Virus record (IMG/VR): IMGVR_UViG_3300049001_000029
Coordinates: 1-64,000 of that record
Direction: 5' to 3' (one strand)
DNA from: a virus
Length of the DNA stretch: 64,000 nucleotides
The position numbers were made by a program, and so were the translations under genes. Below, one piece after another: positions 55,018-62,827 of this stretch. How positions within the stretch are numbered: the stretch's first letter is position 1; every line of letters begins with the position of its first letter. Below the pieces are notes generated by a model that was not told the origin of the DNA, ran no database searches, and saw nothing but the letters and a program-made list of their open reading frames with translations.

Positions 55018-55203
55018 GTGACAGAGCAACGGACATGCGCCAGGGTGGGATGCGAGAAACCGCTCCCACCCGGCTCGGCTGTGCAACGCAAGTACTGCAC
55101 CGGCCGGTGTCAACGAGCCGCTCACCGTGCTCTACACGAGCACTACGACACGACAGACACCAGCACCGAAATGGAAACCGGCCGCTGGAGGGACGAGGGC
55201 TAA
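55018..55203 (+). CDS. Small zinc-ribbon protein
   Basis: 61 residues, GTG at 55018 with GGGAGG. TCARVGCEKPLPPGSAVQRK, then YCTGRCQRAAHRALHEHYD: a C-x4-C ... C-x3-C layout of short zinc-finger proteins common in actinomycetes. Function unknown. Confidence 0.6.
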   Translation: MTEQRTCARVGCEKPLPPGSAVQRKYCTGRCQRAAHRALHEHYDTTDTSTEMETGRWRDEG

Positions 55204-55219
55204 TGTCGGTTCACCTGAG

Positions 55220-55429
55220 CTAGGCGGCTGGCCACCACAGTTCAACGTCGGGCGCGCCGCCGACACCGAACCCGGTTGCCCGCCAGAACCGGTGGAAACA
55301 CACGGTGCACTGGCACCACACATCACCGATGTCGTAGCCGATCATGTAGGCGCCGTGCGGGTCGTTGATGCCGCACTGCGGGCAGCTCGTCCACACCCGG
55401 CAACCAGGCTGCGCCGCGCTGTCCCTCAT
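55220..55429 (-). CDS. Zinc-ribbon protein (69 aa)
   Basis: CPQCGINDPHGAY and CQCTVC form a classic zinc ribbon in a short chain. Overlaps the upstream stop as ATGA. Not recognised further. Confidence 0.6.
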   Translation of the reverse strand: MRDSAAQPGCRVWTSCPQCGINDPHGAYMIGYDIGDVWCQCTVCFHRFWRATGFGVGGAPDVELWWPAA

Positions 55430-55638
55430 GACGCCAGGCTGAGTGGGGGAATTACTCCCGTGGCCTGCAACATGGCCAGCGTTGCGGACTGCTCAGCGTC
55501 CAGCTGCGAGTAGAGAAGCCTGGTGGCTGCCTGCTCCCCCGCGAGAAGCTCCAACGGGTCATACAGGCCATCACACGCGTTAAGGACAGCGGCGAGCCGG
55601 GTCTGTTCGTGTGGGCCTAGGTCGAGCACGAACTCCAT
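55426..55638 (-). CDS. Hypothetical protein (70 aa)
   Basis: MEFVLDLGPHEQTRLAAVLN, acidic and helical throughout. Coupled by ATGA to the zinc-ribbon gene. Last gene of a short operon after the Lsr2 terminator. Confidence 0.6.
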   Translation of the reverse strand: MEFVLDLGPHEQTRLAAVLNACDGLYDPLELLAGEQAATRLLYSQLDAEQSATLAMLQATGVIPPLSLAS

Positions 55639-55676
55639 GTCCGCTCCCGGGAAGTTGGAAGGCGGCAGCGAATGGA

Positions 55677-55706
55677 AACGGCCCTGGTCGTGAGAACAGG
55701 GCCGTT
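55677..55706 (-). terminator. Terminator of the Lsr2 gene
   Basis: AACGGCCCTG and CAGGGCCGTT, 10-bp perfect stem, 16 bases after the Lsr2 stop. Confidence 0.7.
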
Positions 55707-55722
55707 CACGCGTCGACCGGAG

Positions 55723-56055
55723 TCAGCTGGCCTGCTGGAATGCCTGCCACACATTCGCGGGGACACGGCCCCGGTCGGCGACCTGGAGTCCGTGGGCCTT
55801 GGCCCATTCGCGGACCGCCTGGACGCGTTCCGGATCGTTGCGGTTGGTGGCCTTCACCAACGCAGTTTTGCTGCGACTGCCGGCGCGTCGGCCAGCGGTG
55901 ATGTAGTCCTCAAGATTTTCCCGCAGCGCGAGAGCATGCTTGTCGGTCAGATCGATCTCGTACTCTTTGCCGTCCAGGCCGAACCAGACGGTTTCCTGAG
56001 CTGGACTCTCACCGTCGAGGTCGTCAATGAGTTCGACCTGTACCTTCTGCGCCAT
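55723..56055 (-). CDS. lsr2: Lsr2-like nucleoid protein
   Basis: 110 residues, the size of mycobacterial Lsr2. N-terminal dimerisation beta-hairpin (QVELIDDLDGESPAQETVWF), linker, and C-terminal AT-groove-binding helix pair with the RGR motif (VREWAKAHGLQVADRGRVPA). Lsr2 silences AT-rich DNA; phage copies may protect the incoming genome or alter host silencing. CAGGAGA upstream. Standard length and motif. Confidence 0.85.
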   Translation of the reverse strand: MAQKVQVELIDDLDGESPAQETVWFGLDGKEYEIDLTDKHALALRENLEDYITAGRRAGSRSKTALVKATNRNDPERVQAVREWAKAHGLQVADRGRVPANVWQAFQQAS

Positions 56056-56134
56056 TCTGATCTCCTGTTTGGTAAGGCGGGGGGCCTAGGAGACCAGAAT
56101 AGCACTAAAGGAAAGGCCCCCGTTGTGGCTTGCA

Positions 56135-56170
56135 CACCTAGGGCGGCGCGATCCTGCCCCGCCCTAGGTG
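56135..56170 (-). terminator. Hairpin, 12-bp perfect stem
   Basis: CACCTAGGGCGG (56135-56146) and its inverse (56159-56170), between Lsr2 and the gene at 56262. Insulates Lsr2 from the upstream operon. Confidence 0.65.
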
Positions 56171-56261
56171 GCGCTCCCCATGCTCATGAACCGCAGTCAC
56201 CGAAGGGGGACAGAAAGTCCAGGCTGACACAAGGTAGCGCGCAGACTCGCCAGTGCGCAAC

Positions 56262-57074
56262 TCACCCTTCCTCGGTCGGCATCTCAAACAGAATCGTCAA
56301 TACGTCACCAACCGAGTACACAGGGTCACGAGGTCGGTGCGGCAATGGCGGATACGCGGTGAGCTTCCCGTGCCGCGCCCATCCGCGCACCGTGCCGGCG
56401 GTGAGCGGTTTCTGTAACAAACCGGGCAACGCCCGCGACATCTCGGTTGCCGTCAACATCTGGCCTTCCACCTGATCAAGCAGCCATTTGCGGCGTTGCT
56501 GCACGTTGTACGGCTCGCACTCACAGTTGCGGCAGGCCACCGTGTCGGCCCTGGGATGCGCGTACAGGTCCGCACCGCACTCATCGCAGGGACCGACATA
56601 CTGCAGCTGCATTGGCTTGTCCACGGCCCGCTGAGCCTGGATGACGGCGTACCCGATCTCGTCGGCTAGGTCGCCAGCTCCCTCGTCACGTTGGATTTGA
56701 CGCAGGCAGTCAAGAAGAAACTCAGCGTAGTGATACGCGGTTGTGTCATCGCTTCGCCACCACGCCGGTTCGCCCCGCTGGTTGGTGATGTGCCGCGCCC
56801 ATGTCCTCAGCGTTTGGTACAGGTCGCGTTTGGCTTCCATCGGCCCGAGCTTCAACGGCAGCGGGTGATCATCCGTTTTCCGCCCGCTGTGATCGAAGAG
56901 CCGGTCCTGTTTGGAGATGGTGATGTCGAGGTCTTGCAGCAGGTCGGGAACTGCTTCGAGGTCACGCTGAAGTGTGACGACGCAGGTGGTGCACAAGTAG
57001 CCGTTGGGCGACGGGTGGTTGCACCGTGGCGCACAACAGATCGGGGTTGTCGTCAACGCTACCTCCGTGGTCAT
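56262..57074 (-). CDS. Zinc-finger/HTH DNA-binding protein
   Basis: 270 residues from the ATG at 57074. N-terminal CCAPRCNHPSPNGYLCTTC, middle helical part (LRTWARHITNQRGEPAWWRS), second zinc site CDECGADLYAHPRADTVACR, then a MerR-type HTH (TATEMSRALPGLLQKPLTAG). Conserved early protein type of actinophages; likely a transcription or replication factor. Confidence 0.7.
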   Translation of the reverse strand: MTTEVALTTTPICCAPRCNHPSPNGYLCTTCVVTLQRDLEAVPDLLQDLDITISKQDRLFDHSGRKTDDHPLPLKLGPMEAKRDLYQTLRTWARHITNQRGEPAWWRSDDTTAYHYAEFLLDCLRQIQRDEGAGDLADEIGYAVIQAQRAVDKPMQLQYVGPCDECGADLYAHPRADTVACRNCECEPYNVQQRRKWLLDQVEGQMLTATEMSRALPGLLQKPLTAGTVRGWARHGKLTAYPPLPHRPRDPVYSVGDVLTILFEMPTEEG

Positions 57075-57126
57075 TACAGTCCGTAGTGACCGGAGGTTTC
57101 CCCGAGGCTTCCCGGTTGGTGGGTGG

Positions 57127-57162
57127 GCCGTCCCGCGCTCCCGGCTTAGGTGCCGGGACGGC
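57127..57162 (-). terminator. Hairpin in the spacer
   Basis: GCCGTCCCG with CGGGACGGC, 18-base loop, between the genes at 57169 and 56262. Confidence 0.55.
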
Positions 57163-57168
57163 ACACGA

Positions 57169-57453
57169 TCAGTCCCCTCGGTACTTCTTCAGAGCTTCCT
57201 TCACAGCGTCCTCGCCGGAGTCACGCGAGTCCCACCACTCGACGGCTTTCCAAACATCGGCGAGGCGTTTCACCCGAACCTCTACGCGCACCTGGAACTG
57301 GCGAAGCAACAGGATTAGCTCTTCCGTCTCGGCGGCGGCGTCCCGCGCGTAGCCAAGACCCGCGAGCCGGTCAGCCATGTTGCGCAGCTCGGGGTTGTGA
57401 AGCAGATCGTCAATGTCTTTTGCGAACAGGTACTCGTAGCTCCCGCCGCTCAT
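57169..57453 (-). CDS. Actinophage hypothetical protein (94 aa)
   Basis: MSGGSYEYLFAKDIDDLLHN, then charged helices (ETEELILLLRQFQVRVEVRV, DAVKEALKKYRGD). MSGGSY-type small proteins recur in actinophages; function unknown. ATGA overlap upstream. Confidence 0.6.
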   Translation of the reverse strand: MSGGSYEYLFAKDIDDLLHNPELRNMADRLAGLGYARDAAAETEELILLLRQFQVRVEVRVKRLADVWKAVEWWDSRDSGEDAVKEALKKYRGD

Positions 57454-57716
57454 GCGTTCCTCTTCTCCGTGCGCAGCATCCGGTCGTGGGCTCGCTCGGC
57501 AGGTTCAATCGCCCGGGTCGGCCACGCCCACCACCTCGCCCGGAACGCGCGCCGTAGATGCTTCCGCTCGGCGCCCTCATCCCCGCGCACCCTGGCGTTG
57601 ACCGCCGCTGTGCGCTTCGACCAGTACGTGTACAGCAACATGTATTGGATTGCGGCCAGAAGTGCGAGTACAAAAATGACTAGTGCAACAATGAACAGTA
57701 AGTCAACCACACTCAT
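57450..57716 (-). CDS. Membrane protein with basic tail (88 aa)
   Basis: One long hydrophobic N-terminus (VVDLLFIVALVIFVLALLAA) then a strongly basic, Trp/Arg-rich tail (ARRWAWPTRAIEPAERAHDR type). Coupled by ATGA on both sides. Function unknown. Confidence 0.6.
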   Translation of the reverse strand: MSVVDLLFIVALVIFVLALLAAIQYMLLYTYWSKRTAAVNARVRGDEGAERKHLRRAFRARWWAWPTRAIEPAERAHDRMLRTEKRNA

Positions 57717-58153
57717 GCGTTCTCTTCCTCCATGTTCCGTCGGGTGTGCGCGTACTCCAGCTTGGCTACACGCCGGCCAAGCTCGTGGATCGCCCTATAC
57801 GCACTAGCCTCATGCGCAAGCGCAATCTCACGCACCCGTTCCTCGGTCAAGGGCGCGTCGGACTCCACGCCGTCGAGCCGCTCAATGGCTTTTAGTCGGG
57901 CCAATTCAGCACCCCGCCGGTCGTCCTCGGTCGGTGAAGGTCCATAGAGCATATCCAGCACCACGTGGGAGACCAAGCGCAACAAGTCCACACCGTCTAG
58001 CCAGATCGGCCCTTGATTTCCGATACGGACGGCCACCTCGTAGTTGTGACTCGGCTCGACCTTGAACTTGCGGCCGTCGTCGTACCGTCCCGGCAGCGTG
58101 CAGTCCGCGAATGGGTCGTCAAACGTCACAGCGTCTCCTTCGTCGTTGCTCAC
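57713..58153 (-). CDS. Hypothetical protein (146 aa)
   Basis: GTG at 58153 overlaps the upstream stop (GTGA). VSNDEGDAVTFDDPFADCTL, central VAVRIGNQGPIWLDGVDLLR, then long charged helices. Last of the fully overlapping chain that starts at 58854. Not recognised. Confidence 0.6.
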   Translation of the reverse strand: MSNDEGDAVTFDDPFADCTLPGRYDDGRKFKVEPSHNYEVAVRIGNQGPIWLDGVDLLRLVSHVVLDMLYGPSPTEDDRRGAELARLKAIERLDGVESDAPLTEERVREIALAHEASAYRAIHELGRRVAKLEYAHTRRNMEEENA

Positions 58154-58383
58154 CACACACGCTCCGTGTCGCATTGAAACTCGCGGTGCAACGCCTCCGC
58201 CGCGCGCAACTGCGACGGATGCATGTACGGGGTGGTGCCACCACAGTCCTCGCACCGGAACCACAAGCCCGGTTTCGGCTGGGTCAACGGGTGGTCGATT
58301 TGTAGGTACCGGTGACGCAGCCACAAGATCGTTGAGGCGGTACCGGTGAGTACACCGATGCCGGCCCAGAACGCGCGCTTCAC
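58150..58383 (-). CDS. Small membrane/zinc protein (77 aa)
   Basis: GTG at 58383 (VKRAFWAGIGVLTGTASTIL): one membrane helix, then FRCEDCGGTTPYMHPSQLRA and a final Cys. GTGA overlaps with both neighbours fix this start. Confidence 0.6.
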   Translation of the reverse strand: MKRAFWAGIGVLTGTASTILWLRHRYLQIDHPLTQPKPGLWFRCEDCGGTTPYMHPSQLRAAEALHREFQCDTERVW

Positions 58384-58466
58384 CTGCACACCCACAAGGA
58401 CACGATGATAACCGCTGTAACGCATAGGGCGGGGACTATCCCCGTGACTGCCTCTGGCCGACTCAT
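58380..58466 (-). CDS. 28-aa membrane micro-ORF
   Basis: MSRPEAVTGIVPALCVTAVI then ISLWVCR-like end; GAGAGGAAATC directly before the ATG. Overlaps both neighbours (ATGA, GTGA). A short single-helix membrane peptide. Confidence 0.5.
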   Translation of the reverse strand: MSRPEAVTGIVPALCVTAVIIVSLWVCR

Positions 58467-58516
58467 GATTTCCTCTCTTCAGCTAATTGCAGTACAGCTG
58501 AGGTCAATAGAAACAT
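58463..58516 (-). CDS. 17-aa micro-ORF
   Basis: MFLLTSAVLQLAEERKS; ATG overlaps the upstream stop as TGATG and its own stop overlaps the next start as ATGA. May be only a coupling relay, not a functional peptide. Confidence 0.4.
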   Translation of the reverse strand: MFLLTSAVLQLAEERKS

Positions 58517-58854
58517 CACGCCGCTCTCCCTGCCCGGTTCGCCCGTTGGCGCTTACGGATACACGCCCGGCACACCGGCCGTTTGGTATCAGGCCGGACA
58601 TACGCGTTGTCAGGTGTCATCGGATGCTGCCCTTGCGGGCACAGCCTGTCTGTGGGTGGCCGGAGCATGTCGTGCGCGATGTAGGCGTGGGTGTTGTCGG
58701 CCAGCCCGAGCATGCCGAGCACCATCGCGGCGTCCAGGCCCGACAGCTGTCCCGTCGCGTATCGGCGTAGGACAGCGCGGGTAGCTCTCGCGGCTTCGTC
58801 GGGGTCGAGGTCCGTGTGGAGCATGTCCACCTCTGGCATGTCCATGATCGTCAA
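58516..58854 (-). CDS. Small zinc-binding protein (112 aa)
   Basis: MTIMDMPEVDMLHTDLDPDE, helical middle, then RLCPQGQHPMTPDNAYVRPD, VCRACIRKRQRANRAGR: a Cys/His zinc knuckle plus basic tail, a small early actinophage type. Heads the overlapping chain. Confidence 0.65.
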   Translation of the reverse strand: MTIMDMPEVDMLHTDLDPDEAARATRAVLRRYATGQLSGLDAAMVLGMLGLADNTHAYIAHDMLRPPTDRLCPQGQHPMTPDNAYVRPDTKRPVCRACIRKRQRANRAGRAA

Positions 58855-58897
58855 AGCTCCTCTGATTGTTGATGTTGGTTGCTGAAACCCCAGAACC

Positions 58898-58940
58898 AGA
58901 ACCCGCTCCAGGCCCTAAAGGGCCTGGAAAGCGGGGTTCT
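58898..58940 (-). terminator. Strong hairpin after the replication gene
   Basis: CCAGGCCC-TAAA-GGGCCTGG core extended outward by AGAACCC/GGGGTTCT. Separates the replication operon from the small-gene chain; one arm also carries the first GGGTTC repeat. Confidence 0.7.
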
Positions 58941-59112
58941 AGGGTTCCATGATCGGGTTCCAGTCGGGTTCTGTCGGGTTCTTGCCGGTCAGAGCGTGGT
59001 TCTCGCAGGGTTTCGCCGGGTTCCGGCTTTGGGTTCTCGATCTTCTAATGATCTTGCTCGTGGGTTCCAGCAGGTCAGAGCGTTATGCTCGTGGGTTCCA
59101 GCAGGTCAGAGC
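58934..59112. repeat. GGGTTC iterons, candidate replication origin
   Basis: Nine GGGTTC copies at 58934, 58942, 58955, 58966, 58976, 59018, 59031, 59062 and 59093; five of them are spaced 8-13 bp. A 27-bp unit is repeated exactly at 59055 and 59086, containing GTCAGAGC, also present at 58988. This region abuts the 3' end of the Prim-Pol/RepA-like gene. Iterons beside a replication gene are the normal mark of a plasmid or phage origin. Confidence 0.7.
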
Positions 59113-59138
59113 TTGATCGACGATCTTGTATTTGATCT

Positions 59139-61262
59139 TCAGCATGGCTGGTCTTCGAGCAAGATTCGAGCCCCGTCCTGGTAGGCGCACCCGGCCTTTT
59201 TGAGTACCGCGATCCCCCGCCTCACTTGCTCCTCGGAGAACTTCTCGCCGGGCGGGGATGCCTGCAGCATCCGTTTGATCTCGGCACCGCTCAGGCCCGT
59301 CTCTTGATCTCCGATCGCAGTGAGCAGCCGCCAGGTCCAGCGAGCACCCTCCCGGCCGGCGCCCTTGCGATCGGACGCCGCCTTGTCGATGGCCTCGCCA
59401 ACCGTCGCTGGAATCTCTGGGCAGTTCTCCACGAGCCACCAGTCGCCAAGCATGGCCAGCGCATCCGCTCCTTCCACCATTCCGATCTTGACTACAGGAA
59501 AGGTCTGGCCTTCGACTGGAAAAAGCCGGATGCCCCACCGGCCAGTGGTATCGGTGTCCTTGAGCTTCGTTACAAACAGCTCGCGTTGGGCGCTAGGAAT
59601 TGCTTCTTCTCCAGGGTAGGTCGCGCTCAGTACGTAATCCGCGTCGTCCCGCTTGGCGGAGGAACCTCGTGGGTTGCCGTTCTTCTGGCCGCCGGTGTGG
59701 TCAATGAACAGGCTTGAACAGTCGTGTTCGTCGCGCAGACCCGCTGCCGTCTCGAAGATCAACCCGAACTCGGTAGCGCTGTTTTCCTCAGTTCCAGGGG
59801 CGGACCGGTGATAGGTATCGATTACTAAGAATCCAATACCGTGTTCAACGACGTACGCGACTAGTTCCTCAACCTGGGCCGGGTCATTGAGGTGGATCGG
59901 GCGCGGGTAGAGCAGCAGTTTGCCGCGTCGAGAGGTACCGGTGTCAGCCTCCCAGGCCCTGACTCGCCCAGCGGCTCCAGCGGCGCCCTCAGCGGCCACA
60001 TAGAGCACTTTGCGTGGCGCGGACACCGCGAACATGGGTCGACCCAGCCACGGACGTCCAGTGGCGATACAGCAAGCCCATGCGGCGGCCAGGAAACTCT
60101 TATAGGCCCCACTGCGCCCTGCCAGGAAACCTACAGCCTGTTCGGGGATCAACGACCCGAGCAGCATCGCCGGCTCCGGAATCGAGTCGAGATCATCCAT
60201 CACACCACCGGCGATGGATGGACGGGTCGCCCGACGCTCTCGGGACAACCGTCGCCGGGCTTCTTCAGTGACGCGAAGGTCGCGCAACTTGCGCTCGACC
60301 TCGGTCTCGAACGCGTCCGACTCATCCTCGCGGGAGTTTTCGGACGCGGACGAGAAAGGAACCGCAGAGTCCACCTTCATGTACGGCTGACTCATACCTT
60401 TACGCAGCCCTGAGCGGATCGTTGGACCGATCTCGCGGGGGTCCAGGCCGAGGCGATCGGCCTCCTCCGCGAGTGCCTCGGTGGCAGACTTCTCAGACCA
60501 GAACTCCGGCACGAAGTGACCTACGACGACGGCCGCCGTGTTTAGTGCGTTGTTTCGACCCCCATCAGTTGCCTTGCGTAATTTATCTAGGGCGTGCTTT
60601 TGTACCCAACCCTCGGCCTGTTCGACGGTGTAGCGCCGATCTGGGTTCGGCTCACCACTGGCGGTGAGCGTGGCTGCGGAGATAGCCGCGTCGTTAGCTT
60701 CGAGTACTTCAAGTAGCCAGTCCGGCAGTGGCGCGGCCTCGGCGTCAGGAGACTCAGCGGTATAGATCAGCCCGGATGCGTGTACTGAGCTCGCCGCCAC
60801 CACGTAGCCCCCGGCGTCCTGTTGGCCACCACGGTTGCCGCGCACATCGAAACCGAACTCGTCCTTGAGGTAAGACCCTTGACCAGCGTTACCGATCTCA
60901 ACTCCGGGCGTGGCGCGGAAGTACCAGTGCCAGCCCTTCGCTGTGCGTACCCGGTAGGTTTTGGGGACTTCCTGGCCGTAGGCGTCGCAGAGGCGCTCCA
61001 TTGCGTCCCCAGTGCCCGTGTCATCGTCTAGGAACACCAGCCCGGACCCACGCGCCGCTATGCCCACATTTACCGGGTCACGGCCAAACCAGAGCCGCAG
61101 CGTGGCGTCGGTGGGCGCTGAGGCTGTCGCGGTACCCCACTTAATCCCCACCGCCGGGCGCTTGCCGGTGTACTCGACGGGGAACGGACGCCAGCCACGC
61201 GCCGCAAAAGTTCGTGCAGCGTCCAGGCTGGACGATTCAGGTTCAGGCATGGCCACGCTCAT
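59139..61262 (-). CDS. Prim-Pol plus RepA-like replication protein
   Basis: 707 residues. N-terminal primase-polymerase (~10-185): LRLWFGRDPVNVGIAARGSG, catalytic VFLDDD (D79-D81), KGWHWYFRAT (His112), FGFDVRGNRG (D139). Middle helical segment (~200-350). RecA-like ATPase: Walker A GRSGAYKS (382-389) and Walker B IGFLVIDTYH (~476-485), then a winged-helix-like end (LSGAEIKRMLQASPP). Such bifunctional proteins both prime and unwind at an origin. ATGA-coupled to the next upstream gene. Confidence 0.85.
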   Translation of the reverse strand: MSVAMPEPESSSLDAARTFAARGWRPFPVEYTGKRPAVGIKWGTATASAPTDATLRLWFGRDPVNVGIAARGSGLVFLDDDTGTGDAMERLCDAYGQEVPKTYRVRTAKGWHWYFRATPGVEIGNAGQGSYLKDEFGFDVRGNRGGQQDAGGYVVAASSVHASGLIYTAESPDAEAAPLPDWLLEVLEANDAAISAATLTASGEPNPDRRYTVEQAEGWVQKHALDKLRKATDGGRNNALNTAAVVVGHFVPEFWSEKSATEALAEEADRLGLDPREIGPTIRSGLRKGMSQPYMKVDSAVPFSSASENSREDESDAFETEVERKLRDLRVTEEARRRLSRERRATRPSIAGGVMDDLDSIPEPAMLLGSLIPEQAVGFLAGRSGAYKSFLAAAWACCIATGRPWLGRPMFAVSAPRKVLYVAAEGAAGAAGRVRAWEADTGTSRRGKLLLYPRPIHLNDPAQVEELVAYVVEHGIGFLVIDTYHRSAPGTEENSATEFGLIFETAAGLRDEHDCSSLFIDHTGGQKNGNPRGSSAKRDDADYVLSATYPGEEAIPSAQRELFVTKLKDTDTTGRWGIRLFPVEGQTFPVVKIGMVEGADALAMLGDWWLVENCPEIPATVGEAIDKAASDRKGAGREGARWTWRLLTAIGDQETGLSGAEIKRMLQASPPGEKFSEEQVRRGIAVLKKAGCAYQDGARILLEDQPC

Positions 61263-61567
61263 TTCGTCTCGCTGGGGAGCGAAGTGGTGCGGCGCTCGAT
61301 GAGTCGGGTGCCCAGTTGCTCGCGGGTCAGTTCCACGGCGTCGCGTTCGGAGACCGGTACGAGCACAGGAATCACGTCGTCGGGGTCGACCATCACCGTG
61401 AACGGTGTGAAGCTGCGGATGGCGTCAACGCGGAACTCGGCGCCATGCGCCCCGATGCCCGTCACATGCCAGAGCTCACCGTTGCGGTCCACGAACACGT
61501 CTGAGGGCATGACGTGCCGCCATCGCAATGGGACCGGCACCCAGGCGTCGGGAGGCAGCATGGTCAT
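61259..61567 (-). CDS. Hypothetical protein (102 aa)
   Basis: MTMLPPDAWVPVPLRWRHVM, beta-rich middle (WHVTGIGAHGAEFRVDAIRS). First gene upstream of the Prim-Pol gene and coupled to it. Not recognised. Confidence 0.6.
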   Translation of the reverse strand: MTMLPPDAWVPVPLRWRHVMPSDVFVDRNGELWHVTGIGAHGAEFRVDAIRSFTPFTVMVDPDDVIPVLVPVSERDAVELTREQLGTRLIERRTTSLPSETK

Positions 61568-61959
61568 GCCGCGCTTCTACGCGGCGCCTCAAGCGCCACC
61601 AGGGCACTGCGCACGTCCGGCGCGGTGACGTAGGCGGTCAACTGTCGAGCGGTGATCTGTTGGGGGGCGAGATCATCGCTGTGCCGAGCTCGCCACGCCA
61701 GGTCGAGTGTCCAGCCCTTGCGCGTGGCCCGACGCATCCACAGCGCCACCAGCGCGCGGCCATCCACGTGCCGCGCACGGACCAACACCGAGTCCACCGC
61801 TTCGATGACGCTGACCCGGTGACGCCTGCCCTCGCCGTTGGTGTCCTCAGACAGTGCGTTGAACTGGCAGTGTCCAGTGGCGTGCCGAACCTGCGTGGAC
61901 CAGCCCTCAAGTTGACGCAGCAGTGATCTGGTGCCTGCTGGGATGTCCGGGTCGGTCAT
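61564..61959 (-). CDS. Hypothetical protein (131 aa)
   Basis: From the ATG at 61959 (ATGA overlap): MTDPDIPAGTRSLLRQLEGW then RVSVIEAVDSVLVRARHVDG and ALVALWMRRATRKGWTLDLA. Fold unclear; not recognised. Replication-operon member. Confidence 0.55.
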   Translation of the reverse strand: MTDPDIPAGTRSLLRQLEGWSTQVRHATGHCQFNALSEDTNGEGRRHRVSVIEAVDSVLVRARHVDGRALVALWMRRATRKGWTLDLAWRARHSDDLAPQQITARQLTAYVTAPDVRSALVALEAPRRSAA

Positions 61960-62450
61960 CCGGTCTCCTTGAGTCGGGCGGCGCGCATCCGCGCCGCCGG
62001 TGGGTTGTCCAGGTAGTCGGCCAGCGCGCGCAGCTGCGTGGCGCTGTAGCGGCCGAGGACGTCCTTGTTGCAAGCCCGGCAGCACATACCCCGCACACAG
62101 GCGCCGCACGACGTTGGGCCGGGGCAGCAGGCGTGGTCGTGGTCGGTGTCTGGCCGTCGGGTGGGTTTGCGTCCGCATGGACATCGCTCGCCCTGGAAGG
62201 CCCATAGCTCGGCCTGTTCTTTGGCGGACAGGCGATAGACTCGGGTTACCCGGACGACGGCCGCGTGCAGCCTCTGAGCGTTACGGTGCGCGCGCTGGTG
62301 CGTCGTGCAACGCCGCGAGCGTGGACCGCCGTGCGGGGCCGGACGCGGCCTGGCCGGGCGAAATTCGGGGCCGTAGAGCACCTCTTCGCCGAGCGATAGC
62401 TCGACCGGACGCTCCGGCAGCGCCAGGCAATCCACGCAGATGTGCGTCAT
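61956..62450 (-). CDS. Recombination endonuclease VII-like
   Basis: 164 residues from the ATG at 62450 (ATGA). The zinc/catalytic core is CPCGRKPTRRPDTDHDHACC ... GMCCRACNKDVLGRYS, the endonuclease VII pattern (zinc Cys, catalytic DHDH, second zinc pair, N). Such enzymes resolve branched DNA before packaging; an additional N-terminal Cys pair is present. Confidence 0.75.
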   Translation of the reverse strand: MTHICVDCLALPERPVELSLGEEVLYGPEFRPARPRPAPHGGPRSRRCTTHQRAHRNAQRLHAAVVRVTRVYRLSAKEQAELWAFQGERCPCGRKPTRRPDTDHDHACCPGPTSCGACVRGMCCRACNKDVLGRYSATQLRALADYLDNPPAARMRAARLKETG

Positions 62451-62827
62451 GCCGCCCACCTGCGTGGATTGCCGACTCGGGAGTCGCCGCCATGTGCCCG
62501 GGGGTCGCCGACTGCCCGAGCGCGCAACCACATGCGCTCGAACGCGGCCCAGGTCATCCCGAGTCGCTCGGCCAGTTCACGGCGGGTTACACCTTGCCCG
62601 CGCAGCTCGACCCACTCGTCCAGAACTTCGTCGCGGGTGTAGGTGGTCCGGCTGTAGTCGATCAAGGTGCCATCGGCGTCGGCCCGATTCCAGCACGGCG
62701 TGCACAGTCCGCGTCCGGCATGGCGGTACACGCCGATTGTTGCCTTAGCCGCGTGCACCCTGTACGAGGTCAGCATGTGATCGCAGCCGTCTGCCACGCA
62801 GATCCAACGCGCTCCGTTGCGGTTCAT
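62447..62827 (-). CDS. Zinc-finger/HTH protein (126 aa)
   Basis: Cys pairs ICVADGC and LCTPCW (zinc site), then an HTH (VTRRELAERLGMTWAAFERM) and a basic end. ATGA overlap with the helicase gene. Probably a small DNA-binding early protein. Confidence 0.6.
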   Translation of the reverse strand: MNRNGARWICVADGCDHMLTSYRVHAAKATIGVYRHAGRGLCTPCWNRADADGTLIDYSRTTYTRDEVLDEWVELRGQGVTRRELAERLGMTWAAFERMWLRARAVGDPRAHGGDSRVGNPRRWAA

